Origin: Cohnella sp. OV330
GTDB taxonomy: Bacteria > Bacillota > Bacilli > Paenibacillales > Paenibacillaceae
Direction: 5' to 3'
NCBI RefSeq assembly: GCF_900112065.1
Contig: NZ_FOKE01000005.1
Location: 124,001-188,000 of the forward strand
Length of the DNA: 64,000 nucleotides
Part shown: positions 53,355-62,556 of the stretch, piece after piece
Layout: each line of letters begins with the position of its first letter
How positions within the stretch are numbered: the stretch's first letter is position 1
Made by a program: the position numbers and the translations under genes
The notes under the pieces: model-generated
Told to the model about the DNA's origin: nothing
Seen by the model: only the letters and a program-made list of their open reading frames with translations
The model's database searches: none

Positions 53355-54477
53355 AATCCTCGTCTTCATATAGTCGCACGCGTTTTTGCTTCATGCCGCC
53401 AGCCGCCGACTTAGCGCCTCGCGCCGCCGCCTCCTTCGCGTGACGCTTGCCCGCGCGCTGCTCCTTCTGCGCAAGACGCGCAAGCTCACGCTCGGTCTTG
53501 CGGTAGTTCGCGTAGCGCGCCGGATCGAGCTCGCCGCCGTCAAGCGCCTCCCGAACGGCGCAGCCTTGCTCGGCCTCGTGCCTGCAATCCCGGAACCGGC
53601 ATGACGCCGCCAGCGCTTCGATATCCGAGAACGTCGCCTGCCAGCCGTCGTCCGATTCCCATAGCTGCAGCTCCCGCATGCCGGGCGTGTCGAGCCATAC
53701 AGCGCCCGTCGGCAGCACGAACAACTCGCGGTGCGTCGTCGTATGGCGGCCTCGGGCGTCGTCCTCGCGGATGCCTTGCACGGCTTGACGGCTTTCGCCG
53801 GCAAGCCAGTTAAGCAGCGTAGACTTGCCTACGCCCGACGAGCCCGTCGCGCCTACCGTCGTGCCCCGTGCCAAATACGGAGCCAGCGCTTCGCGCCCCT
53901 CGTCCAGCAGCGCGCTGACCGGGAAGACCGGCACCTCCGGCGCGATCGCCTTCGCTTCCCGGACATACCGGTCCGGCTCCTCGCACAGGTCGGCCTTCGT
54001 CAGCAGCAGCACGGGCCTCGCGCCTCCATCGCGCACGGCGATCAGATAGCGTTCGATGCGGCGCAGATTCCAATCCTCGTTCAGCGAGACGACGATAAAC
54101 ACCGTATCGATATTCGCGCCGATGATCTGCTCGTCCGGACGGCTGCCCGCCGCCCGGCGCACGATCGACGTCCGTCTCGGCAGCAGCGCATGAATGACCG
54201 CGTGCGAGTCGCCGTCTGGCAGCTCCGCGGCGACCCAGTCCCCGACAGCGGGATAATCCCCCGGCGTCGCCGCGGTAAAAGCGAATTTGCCGGACACCTC
54301 GGCGAGTCTGTCTCCCCAAGGCGCAGCGATGCGGTACTGATGGCTGAACTGCGCGACGACGCGAGCCGGGGCGAGTTTTTTGCCCGTCGGCGGCAGCGCC
54401 GCATATTCCTTGTCCCGCGCTTCGTCCCAGCCGTAAATCTCCATTTCCGGCCAAGCGGTTTTTGCATATTCGTTCAT
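53353..54477 (-). CDS. rsgA: RsgA-family ribosome-associated GTPase
   Basis: A 374-residue circularly permuted GTPase that helps mature the 30S subunit. An OB-fold lies at about 35-110. The G motifs come in the permuted order: G4 TKAD and G5 PVSAL first, then G1 GSSGVGKST, G2 near HTTTHREL and G3 DTPGMRE. The zinc-binding helical domain shows CRFRDCRHEAEQGCAV. The N-terminal about 30 residues (MEIYGWDEARDKEY) and the basic tail (KRHAKEAAARG) make it longer than the common 290-residue form. This resembles the second RsgA paralogue of Paenibacillaceae; a standard rsgA elsewhere in the genome is likely. It stands alone. Confidence 0.9.
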   Translation of the reverse strand: MNEYAKTAWPEMEIYGWDEARDKEYAALPPTGKKLAPARVVAQFSHQYRIAAPWGDRLAEVSGKFAFTAATPGDYPAVGDWVAAELPDGDSHAVIHALLPRRTSIVRRAAGSRPDEQIIGANIDTVFIVVSLNEDWNLRRIERYLIAVRDGGARPVLLLTKADLCEEPDRYVREAKAIAPEVPVFPVSALLDEGREALAPYLARGTTVGATGSSGVGKSTLLNWLAGESRQAVQGIREDDARGRHTTTHRELFVLPTGAVWLDTPGMRELQLWESDDGWQATFSDIEALAASCRFRDCRHEAEQGCAVREALDGGELDPARYANYRKTERELARLAQKEQRAGKRHAKEAAARGAKSAAGGMKQKRVRLYEDED

Positions 54478-54680
54478 TCGTTGGATAACCCCTTAGTCGT
54501 TTAATTTGAATTTCGGCCAAAAAGTAAACGATCAAAAAACACAAAAAGCCCCAGGTCCCCCTGCGGCCGGACGGACTCTCTCCCTGAAGGCAAGGCAAAG
54601 CGCGACGACAATCGTCGTGCCTACCCAGTCTGCCCGTTGCAGTCTAAGGCGACCGTGCGAGCGGGGAGCGTTTCCGTGCA
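54478..54680. other. Intergenic stretch with a possible structured RNA
   Basis: No gene is seen in these 203 bases. On the minus strand, palindromes such as ACGACGATTGTCGTC and a terminator-like hairpin at 54543-54567 suggest a folded transcript, possibly readthrough from the tiny gene at 54746-54823 or a leader of rsgA. Confidence 0.35.
54543..54567 (-). terminator. Candidate terminator ahead of rsgA
   Basis: On the minus strand GCC-CAGG and CCTG-GGC pair with small bulges around GGGA, followed by TTTTTGTG. It would end transcripts coming from 54849 before they enter rsgA. Confidence 0.5.
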
Positions 54681-54716
54681 CAACAAAAAACCGCGGGGAC
54701 CGGTCGGTCTCCGCGG
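54681..54716 (-). terminator. Terminator of the 25-codon gene
   Basis: On the minus strand CCGCGGAGACC and GGTCCCCGCGG form an 11-bp stem (one G-T pair) around a small loop, followed by TTTTTTG. It lies 30 bases after the stop codon of the tiny gene. Confidence 0.85.
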
Positions 54717-54745
54717 CAGCCGGCCATGATGGCCGAAATCAAGGC

Positions 54746-54823
54746 TTAGTCTCCCAAGCCGGCTCCGTTCGGGACCGATGCATACGCGACGGACGACAGC
54801 ACAATCAGCGCTACGTTGGACAT
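54746..54823 (-). CDS. 25-residue hydrophobic peptide
   Basis: ATG at 54823, TAA at 54746. The ribosome binding site AGGAGG is 10 bases upstream. The peptide begins MSNVALIVLSSVAYA, a hydrophobic stretch with no charge, and ends with a polar, Gly-rich tail (PNGAGLGD). A consensus promoter is directly upstream and a strong terminator downstream, so the gene is a self-contained unit of about 170 transcribed bases. The function is not known. It could be a small membrane protein, a secreted signal (AYA before Ser resembles a signal peptidase site, but there is no basic N-terminus), or a type I toxin. It is not part of the GH42 or rsgA genes on either side. Confidence 0.65.
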   Translation of the reverse strand: MSNVALIVLSSVAYASVPNGAGLGD

Positions 54824-54856
54824 ATTACATCAGCCTCCTCTTCTTTGATGGTTCAT

Positions 54857-54886
54857 ATTATAGACAGCCCGGTAATAAATTGTCAA
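54857..54886 (-). promoter_or_regulatory. Consensus housekeeping promoter of the 25-codon gene
   Basis: On the minus strand TTGACA (54881-54886) and TATAAT (54857-54862) are both perfect, with 18 bases between. Transcription should start near 54849. It begins just after the GH42 stop at 54894. Confidence 0.85.
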
Positions 54887-54893
54887 TCCATAA

Positions 54894-56513
54894 TCAAGCT
54901 TGGACGCCCGCTTTCGCCAGTGACGCCCAACCTTCGAGGTCAAGATCCCTTCTGACAATCGTCATTCGTCCCCGGCCGTAAGCGCGCTCCGCCAGTACGG
55001 GAATCGGCGAAGCCATGAGCTCGGGCACGTCGTCCATGAAGCGGCTGTCTTGCCAGCCAAGCACTTCCCGGAAAATCGCGGGCACCCGGCTCAAGTAGAC
55101 GTTGTCGCGGTTGCGCCGGAAAAGGTCGGAGGTGGCCACCAAGTGACCGCCGCCCTGGACGAAAGCGATCAACGCCTCCTCCAGCGCGTCGTCGTGAAGA
55201 ATTTGCAGCGGCAGCAGCAGCGTGCGGACGCCTGAGACGGCGGCAGGCTCGAATAAGACGCTAACGGTCGACGTTTTGCTGTAAACGCCGGCGTATACGG
55301 TCCGGTGAACGTACTTGAAATAGTCGACCGGGTCGGCCTTCGAGATCTCATACGTCCAGGCGCACTCGAAGTCGTAGTAGACGCCGATACCCGAATCTTG
55401 CGCCCGCGGCGGCGGCGGCGAGACGTCTCGGACGTCCGCCCAGCGCTTGACCGCGCCGTAGCCCGGCAGCGGGTCGCCGGTGACGGCGAGCATCGCGCCT
55501 TTGGCCGTTTCTTGCTCCTGCCCCCACGGGAACACGCGGAACTTGAACAGGCTGAACCATTCGCAGCCCCGCGATCGCATCAAGTCCATCTCGGCCGGCA
55601 GCGCGGCGCTTCCCGTGCCGTATTCCATCACCCAGAACGGACGGTTCAGCAGCGACCTGCAGGCGTCCGCGTAGAAGGCGATCTCCGCTTCGTCGCTGCT
55701 GTATATATCGATGCCGACGACGTCGCTGCAATCGAACAGCTTCGCCCAGTCCACGTTGTCGCCCCAATTGAACATGAAGGCGTTCGTCGTGATCGGCGCC
55801 TTCGTATACCGGCGAAGCGTCTCGACCTGGCTGCGGTGAAAGTCCGTCATGACCTTGGAGGAAAACCGGCGGAACGCCAGCTCCAGGCTCGGATGCGGCC
55901 ACATCATGACGTCGCAGTCGATCGGCGCAGGCAGTTGGATCTGATCGAAGCGCCGGTACGTTTGCGACCAGAACGCGGTTCCCCAGCGCTCGTTGAGGGC
56001 GTTTATGTCCCCGAACTCCGCTTCTAGATACGCCTGGAATCCCTTTTTGGATACGTCGCCGTAATCGTACTTCGTCTCGCCGCCGAACTCGTTGTCGATC
56101 TGCCAGCCGATGACGGCCGGATCGGCGCCGTAGCGCTTGCCCATCTCTTCCACGATCCGCAGCGAATAATGCTTATAATGATCCGAGCTGTAGCACCGCT
56201 GCTGCCTGGCTCCGTGGACGATCGTCCGGCCGTTCTTGCCGACCGGCAGCACGTCGGGATATCGCTCGGTGAGCCAGATCGGAGGCGTCGCGGTCGGCGT
56301 GCACAGTATGACCGACAAGCCGTGCGCCTCCGCCGCGCGGATGCTGTCGTCCAGCCACTCCCAATCGTAGACGCCCTCCTCCGGCTCCATTTTCGCCCAA
56401 GCGAACTCCGCGATGCGGATGCATTCGATGCCCGCTTCCCGCATCAGCCGGAAGTCCCTGCTCCATTCCGCCTGCGGATGATAGTCGGGATAATACGCCG
56501 TCGCCAGCTTCAT
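54894..56513 (-). CDS. GH42-type glycosidase, rhamnoside locus
   Basis: A 539-residue cytoplasmic glycosidase related to GH42 beta-galactosidases. It opens KLATAYYPDYH and shares long motifs with the enzyme at 6771-8756: CTPTATPPIWLTERYPDVLP and IGWQIDNE with acid/base Glu142; the likely nucleophile is in FWVMEYGTGS. It differs in having no zinc cysteine cluster (FGGETKYDYGD follows Glu142) and in lacking about 120 residues, so substrate or oligomeric state may differ. The ATG at 56513 overlaps the GH78 stop as ATGA and has GGAGGAGG upstream; the frame is open 9 codons earlier. It is the last gene of the locus. Confidence 0.9.
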   Translation of the reverse strand: MKLATAYYPDYHPQAEWSRDFRLMREAGIECIRIAEFAWAKMEPEEGVYDWEWLDDSIRAAEAHGLSVILCTPTATPPIWLTERYPDVLPVGKNGRTIVHGARQQRCYSSDHYKHYSLRIVEEMGKRYGADPAVIGWQIDNEFGGETKYDYGDVSKKGFQAYLEAEFGDINALNERWGTAFWSQTYRRFDQIQLPAPIDCDVMMWPHPSLELAFRRFSSKVMTDFHRSQVETLRRYTKAPITTNAFMFNWGDNVDWAKLFDCSDVVGIDIYSSDEAEIAFYADACRSLLNRPFWVMEYGTGSAALPAEMDLMRSRGCEWFSLFKFRVFPWGQEQETAKGAMLAVTGDPLPGYGAVKRWADVRDVSPPPPRAQDSGIGVYYDFECAWTYEISKADPVDYFKYVHRTVYAGVYSKTSTVSVLFEPAAVSGVRTLLLPLQILHDDALEEALIAFVQGGGHLVATSDLFRRNRDNVYLSRVPAIFREVLGWQDSRFMDDVPELMASPIPVLAERAYGRGRMTIVRRDLDLEGWASLAKAGVQA

Positions 56514-58951
56514 GCCGTCGCTTCCTCCTCCATGCTGCATTCGTATGCGAAAATCGATCCTGCCGGGACGTGCCGGGTGCCGTCGGGCAGCACGACCACG
56601 ACCGGGACGCCCTCCGGCGCCTCGCCGTTCAGCACGAACTTCGTTCCGTCGTTCGTTTCATTCCGTTTCCACGACACTGTAACGAGACCCGCAGGCGTCT
56701 TGGCCTCGCCGCTCGCCCAAGTCAGCCCGCCGACGCGCGGCGCGATCCTGACGGTCCGATAGCCTGGCTCCTCCGGCTGAACGCCGAGCGTCTCTGCGAT
56801 GTATTCGTACAGCGGCAGCGCGCCCCACCCGTGGCAATCGCTGCGCTGCTGCACGGGATCCTCCACCCAAGCGGTCAGATGCAGGCCGACCTGCTCCCGC
56901 CACGGCTGCCAGAAAGCGTCGGCATGTCCATAAAGCCCGGTCTTCGCGGCAGCCCTGAACAGATAGTGCGCCATCGAGAACGACACCTTCGGCAAGTCGT
57001 TCCGCGCCAGCATCCGCTCCAGCAAATCGCGGGCATCCCGGCCTTGGACGGCGTCCGCCAACACGGCCCAAATCTGCGTATGCTGGCTGAACTGCGCGAC
57101 TTGCGGGCCGTCCCGGTACAGCTGCTCCGCCTCGTCGTAGCAGTGCCCGCGTACGGCGGCGAGCACCGCCTCCGCGCGCGTCCGGTATTCGGCCGCCGTG
57201 TCGCCGCGGCCCGACCATGCATTCAAGTCGGCCGCTTCGCGAAGCGCGGCCGCATACATCAGGTTGTAGACGGCGAGCGGCCCTTGCCACTTGGCGGGCG
57301 GCGATCCGGCGGTCGCGTTCCACTCGGCCACCCAGTCGACGAACGACCAGTGGGCTTCGGGCATGCGTCCGACGAGGCCGTCGTCCCCGATCCGCCGGTC
57401 GAACCAACCCAGGATCGCGTCGGCCGTCGACAGGTACCTGCGCACGAGCGCCAAGTCGCCGAAGTGACGATAGTGATCGTGAACCATCAGGACCCAATAG
57501 AGCGCGAAGCCGGGAATGAACTGGCCGTTCACGGACGGATAGCGGCTCTGGATCATGCCCGAAGGCGTCAGCGAGCTATGAAAGTCGTGAATGGTCTTGC
57601 GCGCCAGCCGATCGTCGGCGCTGACGGCATAAGTGAACAGCGCCTGCGACTTGGCGTCCATGACATACTGCATCTGCTCGTAGTAAGGCGTGTCCTCGTA
57701 CGTATCCTGCATGCAGCGGCGCAGCGTGTTCAGGCTGATGTCCCAGAGATCCCCGGACAGCGGGTCGGACGTCTTCGCCTGCGAGACGGCGTCCAAGGGG
57801 AACCCGGTCTCCAAGTAGCTGAGGTCCGCGATCGTCAGCGGCGCGTCGCCGGCCTGCGCGAACAGGCGTACGAAGCGAAACGCCCGCCTGCCCATGGGCT
57901 CGTAGACTTCCGGCTCGTCAGACGTGCCGGCGCCGCCCGGCACGTACACGTCCTCGTTGCCGCGCAGCACCTTGCCCGCGGGATCGTCGCGCACGCCGCG
58001 GCGGTTGCCGCCGTGGCCGGCGGGGTTCTCGTATTCGTACGCTTCCGAATACAGCAGCGAGATGCGCGCCCCCGCGCCGCCGGCGACGGACAGCCGAACG
58101 TAGCCGGTCGTCAGAAGCCCGGCGTCGAGCTCGGTCCAGGCGGATTGCCCCGGCGCCAGCACCAGAGGAAACGGCAACGCACCTGCTGCCGCCTCTACGG
58201 AAGCGCCCTCACCGGATGCGCCGCCCCCTGCAAGAAGCAAGCCTTCGCTTCTCATGACGCGCGCGAACGCGCGCGGCGTCTCTCGCATCCGCGGAATCGG
58301 ATTCGCGGCCAGCTGCCAAGGGCTAACCTGACCGTACAGCCGGTCGAGCGGCTCCGTCACCGCCGGCCGCTCCCACGACGCGTCGTCGAAGCCGGCCTTC
58401 CGCCAGCCGGACGGAATCATATCGCCTCGCGCTTCCTCCGTGCCGCCGACGAACAGCGTCCCCGACTCCGGCCCGATTCGGACGGCCCGCAGCGGCAGCG
58501 CCGTCCACTGCTCGTCTGTATCGAGCCTCGTCAATTCCCCGCCCGCATCGTCCTCGAGCGCGCCTTGAATCCACAGACCGCCGCAGTCCGCCCGCCATTC
58601 GGAGGCCGGTCCGACCTCCGCGCCCGGCAAGCTGGCCAAGCGGGGATAATGAACGACCTCCGCCGCGAGCACGTTGGCGCCCGGAACGAGCTGGTCGCCG
58701 ACGTCGAGGGTATCGTAATATTGCGCCCAAGCGTCGCCTTTGACCGGACCTCTCGCGATCAGCTTGCCGTTCAAGTAAAGGCGGTATTTGCTGTCCGCCG
58801 ACACGTCCAGCTTGAGCCTTGCCCCGTCCTCCTTCCGCACCTCGAACACGCGGCGAAACAACGCCCGCTGCTGATTTACGCCGCCTTCCGGCTCCCGGCG
58901 CAGCGACTCGGGCCAGATCCAGCCGGCCCGCCATTCTCGAAGTTCATCCAT
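56510..58951 (-). CDS. GH78-type alpha-L-rhamnosidase
   Basis: An 813-residue enzyme with an N-terminal beta-sandwich region (KLDVSADSKYRLYLNGKLIARGPVKGD, the rhamnosidase N domain), a second beta domain, then an (alpha/alpha)6 barrel from about 390 to 720 and a C-terminal beta domain. The barrel has CMQDTYEDTPYYEQMQYVMDA, where the Asp/Glu are expected to be catalytic by comparison with GH78 enzymes (DCPQREE in many members), so this is a divergent branch. There is no signal peptide. It is coupled to the GH42 gene and follows the response regulator by 33 bases. It would release rhamnose from imported oligosaccharides or glycosides, such as pectin fragments. Confidence 0.87.
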   Translation of the reverse strand: MDELREWRAGWIWPESLRREPEGGVNQQRALFRRVFEVRKEDGARLKLDVSADSKYRLYLNGKLIARGPVKGDAWAQYYDTLDVGDQLVPGANVLAAEVVHYPRLASLPGAEVGPASEWRADCGGLWIQGALEDDAGGELTRLDTDEQWTALPLRAVRIGPESGTLFVGGTEEARGDMIPSGWRKAGFDDASWERPAVTEPLDRLYGQVSPWQLAANPIPRMRETPRAFARVMRSEGLLLAGGGASGEGASVEAAAGALPFPLVLAPGQSAWTELDAGLLTTGYVRLSVAGGAGARISLLYSEAYEYENPAGHGGNRRGVRDDPAGKVLRGNEDVYVPGGAGTSDEPEVYEPMGRRAFRFVRLFAQAGDAPLTIADLSYLETGFPLDAVSQAKTSDPLSGDLWDISLNTLRRCMQDTYEDTPYYEQMQYVMDAKSQALFTYAVSADDRLARKTIHDFHSSLTPSGMIQSRYPSVNGQFIPGFALYWVLMVHDHYRHFGDLALVRRYLSTADAILGWFDRRIGDDGLVGRMPEAHWSFVDWVAEWNATAGSPPAKWQGPLAVYNLMYAAALREAADLNAWSGRGDTAAEYRTRAEAVLAAVRGHCYDEAEQLYRDGPQVAQFSQHTQIWAVLADAVQGRDARDLLERMLARNDLPKVSFSMAHYLFRAAAKTGLYGHADAFWQPWREQVGLHLTAWVEDPVQQRSDCHGWGALPLYEYIAETLGVQPEEPGYRTVRIAPRVGGLTWASGEAKTPAGLVTVSWKRNETNDGTKFVLNGEAPEGVPVVVVLPDGTRHVPAGSIFAYECSMEEEATA

Positions 58952-58984
58952 GTTTTCGCCTCTTTTCGGGGGCGGGGACGACAG

Positions 58985-60676
58985 TCATCCCGCGCCCGCC
59001 CGATATTCGCCAGCGCTTACCCCGGTGAAGGCTTTGAAGCGCTTGTAAAACCAATCCAATTCGGTATAACCGACGCTTGACGCGATCTCGTAAACCTTGA
59101 GGTCCGTCTCGCGCAGCATGCGCTTGGCGTGCTCCATGCGGACCTGCAGCAGATAATCGTTAAAAGACAAGCCGGTGACGGACTTGAACAGCTTTCCGAG
59201 ATGATTCGGATTCAGGAACACGCGATCCGCGATGCTCCTCAGGCTGAGATTCTCGCCATAATGCGCGTCGATCATCGCCTTCGCCTCGGCGATGACCCGG
59301 TTCGGCTTGACCGCCCGCATCCGGGCGAGCTGCTCGAGCACGCCGATATATTTGCCTTCGGCGAACCGAAGCAGCTCGTCCGCGGTCTTGGACGCCATGA
59401 TGCGTCCGTAATCGCCGATCTCGCGCGCGAACAGCGGGGTCGTATCCGCGCCCTGCTCCTTCAGCAGCTGAAACAGCTGCACGAGTGCGTACAGAATCGC
59501 CGTCCGCATCGCGCCGGCGCTCATGCCGCTGTGCGGCAGCGCCTGGCGCAAGCCCGCCAGCGCCTGCTCGGTCGCCGCGCGATCCTGGCTGCGCACCGCC
59601 GCGAGCACGCGTTCGAGCAGCGCCATGAACGCTTTGACGGGCTCCGCCGGGCGCCCCTCCGCGTCTCCGACGTCCGCCGGCGGCTCCAGCCGCCGCAGCA
59701 CGGCGCCGCCGCCCTGCAAGAACTTGGCGGCCAACGCTTCCTCCGCCGCGGCAAACGATTCGGCCGTACGCAGCGGCTCAGCCACCGCGTGCCCGACGCC
59801 GACGGTCACCGTCTCCTTGGCATAGAGCGCGACGGATTCGGCGATGCGTACCGCCAGCGCCTCCGCGGTCCGGTCCGCTTCCGCGATCGCGCCCGTTCCC
59901 CATGGCTCCGCGCCCTTGGACGGATCCGTTTCCCCGGCTTCGCTGGCTTGCCGCTCCTCGTCCCCCGCGCCTCCCGGTCGCCCGTCGACGCGAAGCACGA
60001 TGCCGTAGCGGTCCTCGCTTACCTCGAACAGCGCGCCGGTGCCCATGCATATCTCTTCGGCGATATTTTGCACGGCGAACCGCTTTAGCGCGATGTCCCG
60101 CTCCGTCAGAGCCGCGCCGCCCCCGTAGACGAAGTCCATTTCGATCAAGAGGCAGGCGTACAAGCCGTCTCGATCTTGCCAAGGCAGCAGATCGCGCAGC
60201 GCCTCCAGCTCATCCTTGCCGGCCTGCCCGAGCGTCCATCGGCGCAGCAGCTGCTCCCGCTGCATCGACTCGCCGAGATGCTGCCGGCGATCCAGCCGGC
60301 TCCGGGCGGCGAGCTCCGCCGAGACGCGGCGCAGCAGCGCCTCCAGGTCGTCCTCGTCGACCGGCTTCAGCAGATAGTCCTTCACGCCCATCTTCATGCC
60401 CTGCCGGGCGTATTCGAAGTCATCGTAGCCGCTCAAGATAACGACGGCCGCTTCGGAAAATTCCCGCAGCCGCTCCACGAACGCAAGGCCGTTCATGACC
60501 GGCATCCGAATGTCGGTCAGCACGAGCGATATCGGCTGCGCCTTCATGACCGCGAGCGCTTCGGCGCCGTCCGCCGCTTCCGCGGCGATCTGGTAGCCGA
60601 GCGACTTCCAGTCGAGCAGATAACGGAGCGACTGCCGGGCGAGCGGCTCGTCGTCCACGATCAATACGCTATACAT
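58985..60676 (-). CDS. YesN/AraC-type response regulator (rhamnoside locus)
   Basis: A 563-residue regulator. The receiver has DDE at 8-10, Asp55 in VLTDIRMP and Lys in YLLKPVDE. The linker (about 125-455) contains a Glu/Ala/Gly-rich insert near 235-270. The AraC domain is at about 465-560, with SLRSIADRVFLNPNHLGKLFKSVTGLSFNDYL and VYEIASSVGYTELDWFYKRFKAFTGVSAGEYR. Its start overlaps the kinase gene by 8 bases, so the pair is translationally coupled. It probably controls the rhamnosidase genes and the binding-protein gene. Confidence 0.94.
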   Translation of the reverse strand: MYSVLIVDDEPLARQSLRYLLDWKSLGYQIAAEAADGAEALAVMKAQPISLVLTDIRMPVMNGLAFVERLREFSEAAVVILSGYDDFEYARQGMKMGVKDYLLKPVDEDDLEALLRRVSAELAARSRLDRRQHLGESMQREQLLRRWTLGQAGKDELEALRDLLPWQDRDGLYACLLIEMDFVYGGGAALTERDIALKRFAVQNIAEEICMGTGALFEVSEDRYGIVLRVDGRPGGAGDEERQASEAGETDPSKGAEPWGTGAIAEADRTAEALAVRIAESVALYAKETVTVGVGHAVAEPLRTAESFAAAEEALAAKFLQGGGAVLRRLEPPADVGDAEGRPAEPVKAFMALLERVLAAVRSQDRAATEQALAGLRQALPHSGMSAGAMRTAILYALVQLFQLLKEQGADTTPLFAREIGDYGRIMASKTADELLRFAEGKYIGVLEQLARMRAVKPNRVIAEAKAMIDAHYGENLSLRSIADRVFLNPNHLGKLFKSVTGLSFNDYLLQVRMEHAKRMLRETDLKVYEIASSVGYTELDWFYKRFKAFTGVSAGEYRAGAG

Positions 60677-62450
60677 CGTGTTCCCCCTCCACCCTGTACG
60701 TTAGCGGGACGACCAGGCGGACGGTGACGCCCGCCCCCGGCTCCGACGCGATTTTCAGGCCGTTATCTTCGCCGTATCTCGCTATGAGCCTGGCGTGAAC
60801 GTTGCGCAGACCGATGTGCGAATCGCTGCTCAGCGCATCCTCCGCGAGCGATCGCTCCACCTCGGCCAACCGCTCGGGCGTCATCCCCAGTCCGTCGTCG
60901 CCCACGACGAGCCGGAGTTCTCCCGAGACGACCTCGCCTTCGATCCAGATGCGGCACGCGTTCGGGCTGAGCTCGATGCCGTGCGTGATCGCGTTCTCGA
61001 CGAGCGGCTGCAGGCTCAGCTTCGGCAATCTCGCGTCCCTTGCTTCGTCCGGTACGTCGATCCGGTACGTGAACTTGTGGCCGAACCGGTACTGCTGAAT
61101 CTGCAAGTAGCTGTCGACGAACTCCAGCTCCTCGGACAGCGCGACCGTCTGCCCGCCGCTTTTGAGCATCATGCGGAACGACTTCGCGAGCAAGCCGACG
61201 ACTTTCGCCGTATCCCGCTCGCCGACGATCAGCAGCTTGCCGCGGATCATGTTGAGCACGTTGAACAGGAAATGCGGGTTGATCTGCGTCTGCAGCGCGT
61301 ACAGCTCGACCTCCTTCGTCCGCAGCTCCTGCCCTTTGCGGTCGATCTCGGACTGGTACACCTCCTGGATCAGCGTACCGACGCGGCGGACCATCACGTT
61401 GAACATCTCGCCGAGCTGTGCGACCTCGTCCTTGCCCCGCACCTCGACGAAGCTCTGGAAGTTGTCCTTGTGGATCCGCTTCATCTTGGACGCGAGCTCC
61501 GAGAGCCGGCGGGTCATGCCCACGGAGATGGCGGAGATTAGCAGGCCGGAGATGACGAAGGCGATCAGGAACAGCAGAATCGCGAGCGACCGCAGCTGCT
61601 CGAGCTTGGGCTGAAGCTGCGTCACCGGGATAAAGGTAAGCACCTTCATGCCCTTGACCACGTTGCGGGAGCCGAGAGACTTGTAGACGATCTCATAGAG
61701 CTCGCCGTCCATTTCATAGCGGAAGCTGCCGTCCAAGCCCTCGATTTTGGAGAAAAAGGGCAGGTCCTGCAGCTTGGCCAGCGGCTTCGGCCGGCTTCGG
61801 TCGCTGTCCATCATCACCGTGCCGTCCGACAGCGCGAACAGGTACCGCTTGCTTTTGCCCTCCTCGCTGATGAGGTCGTAGAGCACCTGCTGCTTAATTT
61901 CCAGCGATACGATCTTGAGCGAGTCGTTCACGTAGTTGTTGAGCCGCTTGCGGTAGCTGATGACCTGCTGATTTTCCCCGATGATCGAATAAGGACCGGT
62001 CCAATAGCCGCCGGACTTGCCGCCTATCACCTTCGGGTACCAATCCGATTTTTTGACGTCGGCGTCGATGAGCAGGATGTCGCCGAACAAGAACGTGTCG
62101 TTCGTCGTGTACAGATTGAGATGGGCGACGTCGCGCGTCGTGCGCACGGCCGAGATGAAGGGAAAGTAATACTCGGCGTAGTCGTCGTAAGCATCTTTGT
62201 AGTCGGCGTACCGCGTTTCCAAGATGCCGTCGATCGTATTGTTCAGGAACAGCGTGTTCGGGATCAATTCATAGGATTCGAGCTTGTTGTCGAGGTTGTT
62301 GGCCACCTGCGACAGCGACAAAGAGGCGTTCTCGATGACCCGCTCGTAGACGAGCGCGCTGCTTCGCTGAACGAGCACATAGGTCACCGACCCGAGCAGG
62401 AACAGGACGATGAACAGGTTGGCGAGAATGAGTTTTGTCCGGATTTTCAT
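60669..62450 (-). CDS. YesM-type sensor histidine kinase (rhamnoside locus)
   Basis: A 593-residue kinase with transmembrane segments at about 7-27 and 288-310 and an extracellular sensor between them. A HAMP segment follows, then the His_kinase motif ALQTQINPHFLFNVLN with His393. The ATPase region shows VENAITHGIEL, DDGLGM and SDSHIGLRNVHARLIARYG. The frame is open 27 codons earlier, but the ATG at 62450 has GGGAGAAG upstream and a proper membrane anchor. It overlaps the response regulator gene by 8 bases and follows the binding-protein gene after two strong hairpins. Confidence 0.93.
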   Translation of the reverse strand: MKIRTKLILANLFIVLFLLGSVTYVLVQRSSALVYERVIENASLSLSQVANNLDNKLESYELIPNTLFLNNTIDGILETRYADYKDAYDDYAEYYFPFISAVRTTRDVAHLNLYTTNDTFLFGDILLIDADVKKSDWYPKVIGGKSGGYWTGPYSIIGENQQVISYRKRLNNYVNDSLKIVSLEIKQQVLYDLISEEGKSKRYLFALSDGTVMMDSDRSRPKPLAKLQDLPFFSKIEGLDGSFRYEMDGELYEIVYKSLGSRNVVKGMKVLTFIPVTQLQPKLEQLRSLAILLFLIAFVISGLLISAISVGMTRRLSELASKMKRIHKDNFQSFVEVRGKDEVAQLGEMFNVMVRRVGTLIQEVYQSEIDRKGQELRTKEVELYALQTQINPHFLFNVLNMIRGKLLIVGERDTAKVVGLLAKSFRMMLKSGGQTVALSEELEFVDSYLQIQQYRFGHKFTYRIDVPDEARDARLPKLSLQPLVENAITHGIELSPNACRIWIEGEVVSGELRLVVGDDGLGMTPERLAEVERSLAEDALSSDSHIGLRNVHARLIARYGEDNGLKIASEPGAGVTVRLVVPLTYRVEGEHDV

Positions 62451-62503
62451 GCGTCGCTTCTCCCGGCATCCCGGGCTTTTGCAAGCCCTTTCTTGGTAAA
62501 GAT

Positions 62504-62539
62504 AATACTCCTTGCCCGTCTTGCCAGACAAGGAGTATT
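62504..62539 (-). other. Inverted repeat ahead of the kinase gene
   Basis: AATACTCCTTG and CAAGGAGTATT are perfect 11-bp arms around 14 bases; on the minus strand ATCTTTACC follows. With the next hairpin upstream it forms a double barrier between binding-protein and kinase genes. Confidence 0.6.
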
Positions 62540-62556
62540 TCTGGCTGCTTCAGCTT

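Noticed and set aside
56570..59080. An 836-codon open frame on the plus strand opposite the GH78 gene, longer than GH78 itself
   Set aside because: It is a mirror of third-position GC bias in the minus-strand gene: Arg-rich, low-complexity translation, no ribosome binding site and no recognisable domain, while the minus frame encodes a clear rhamnosidase.
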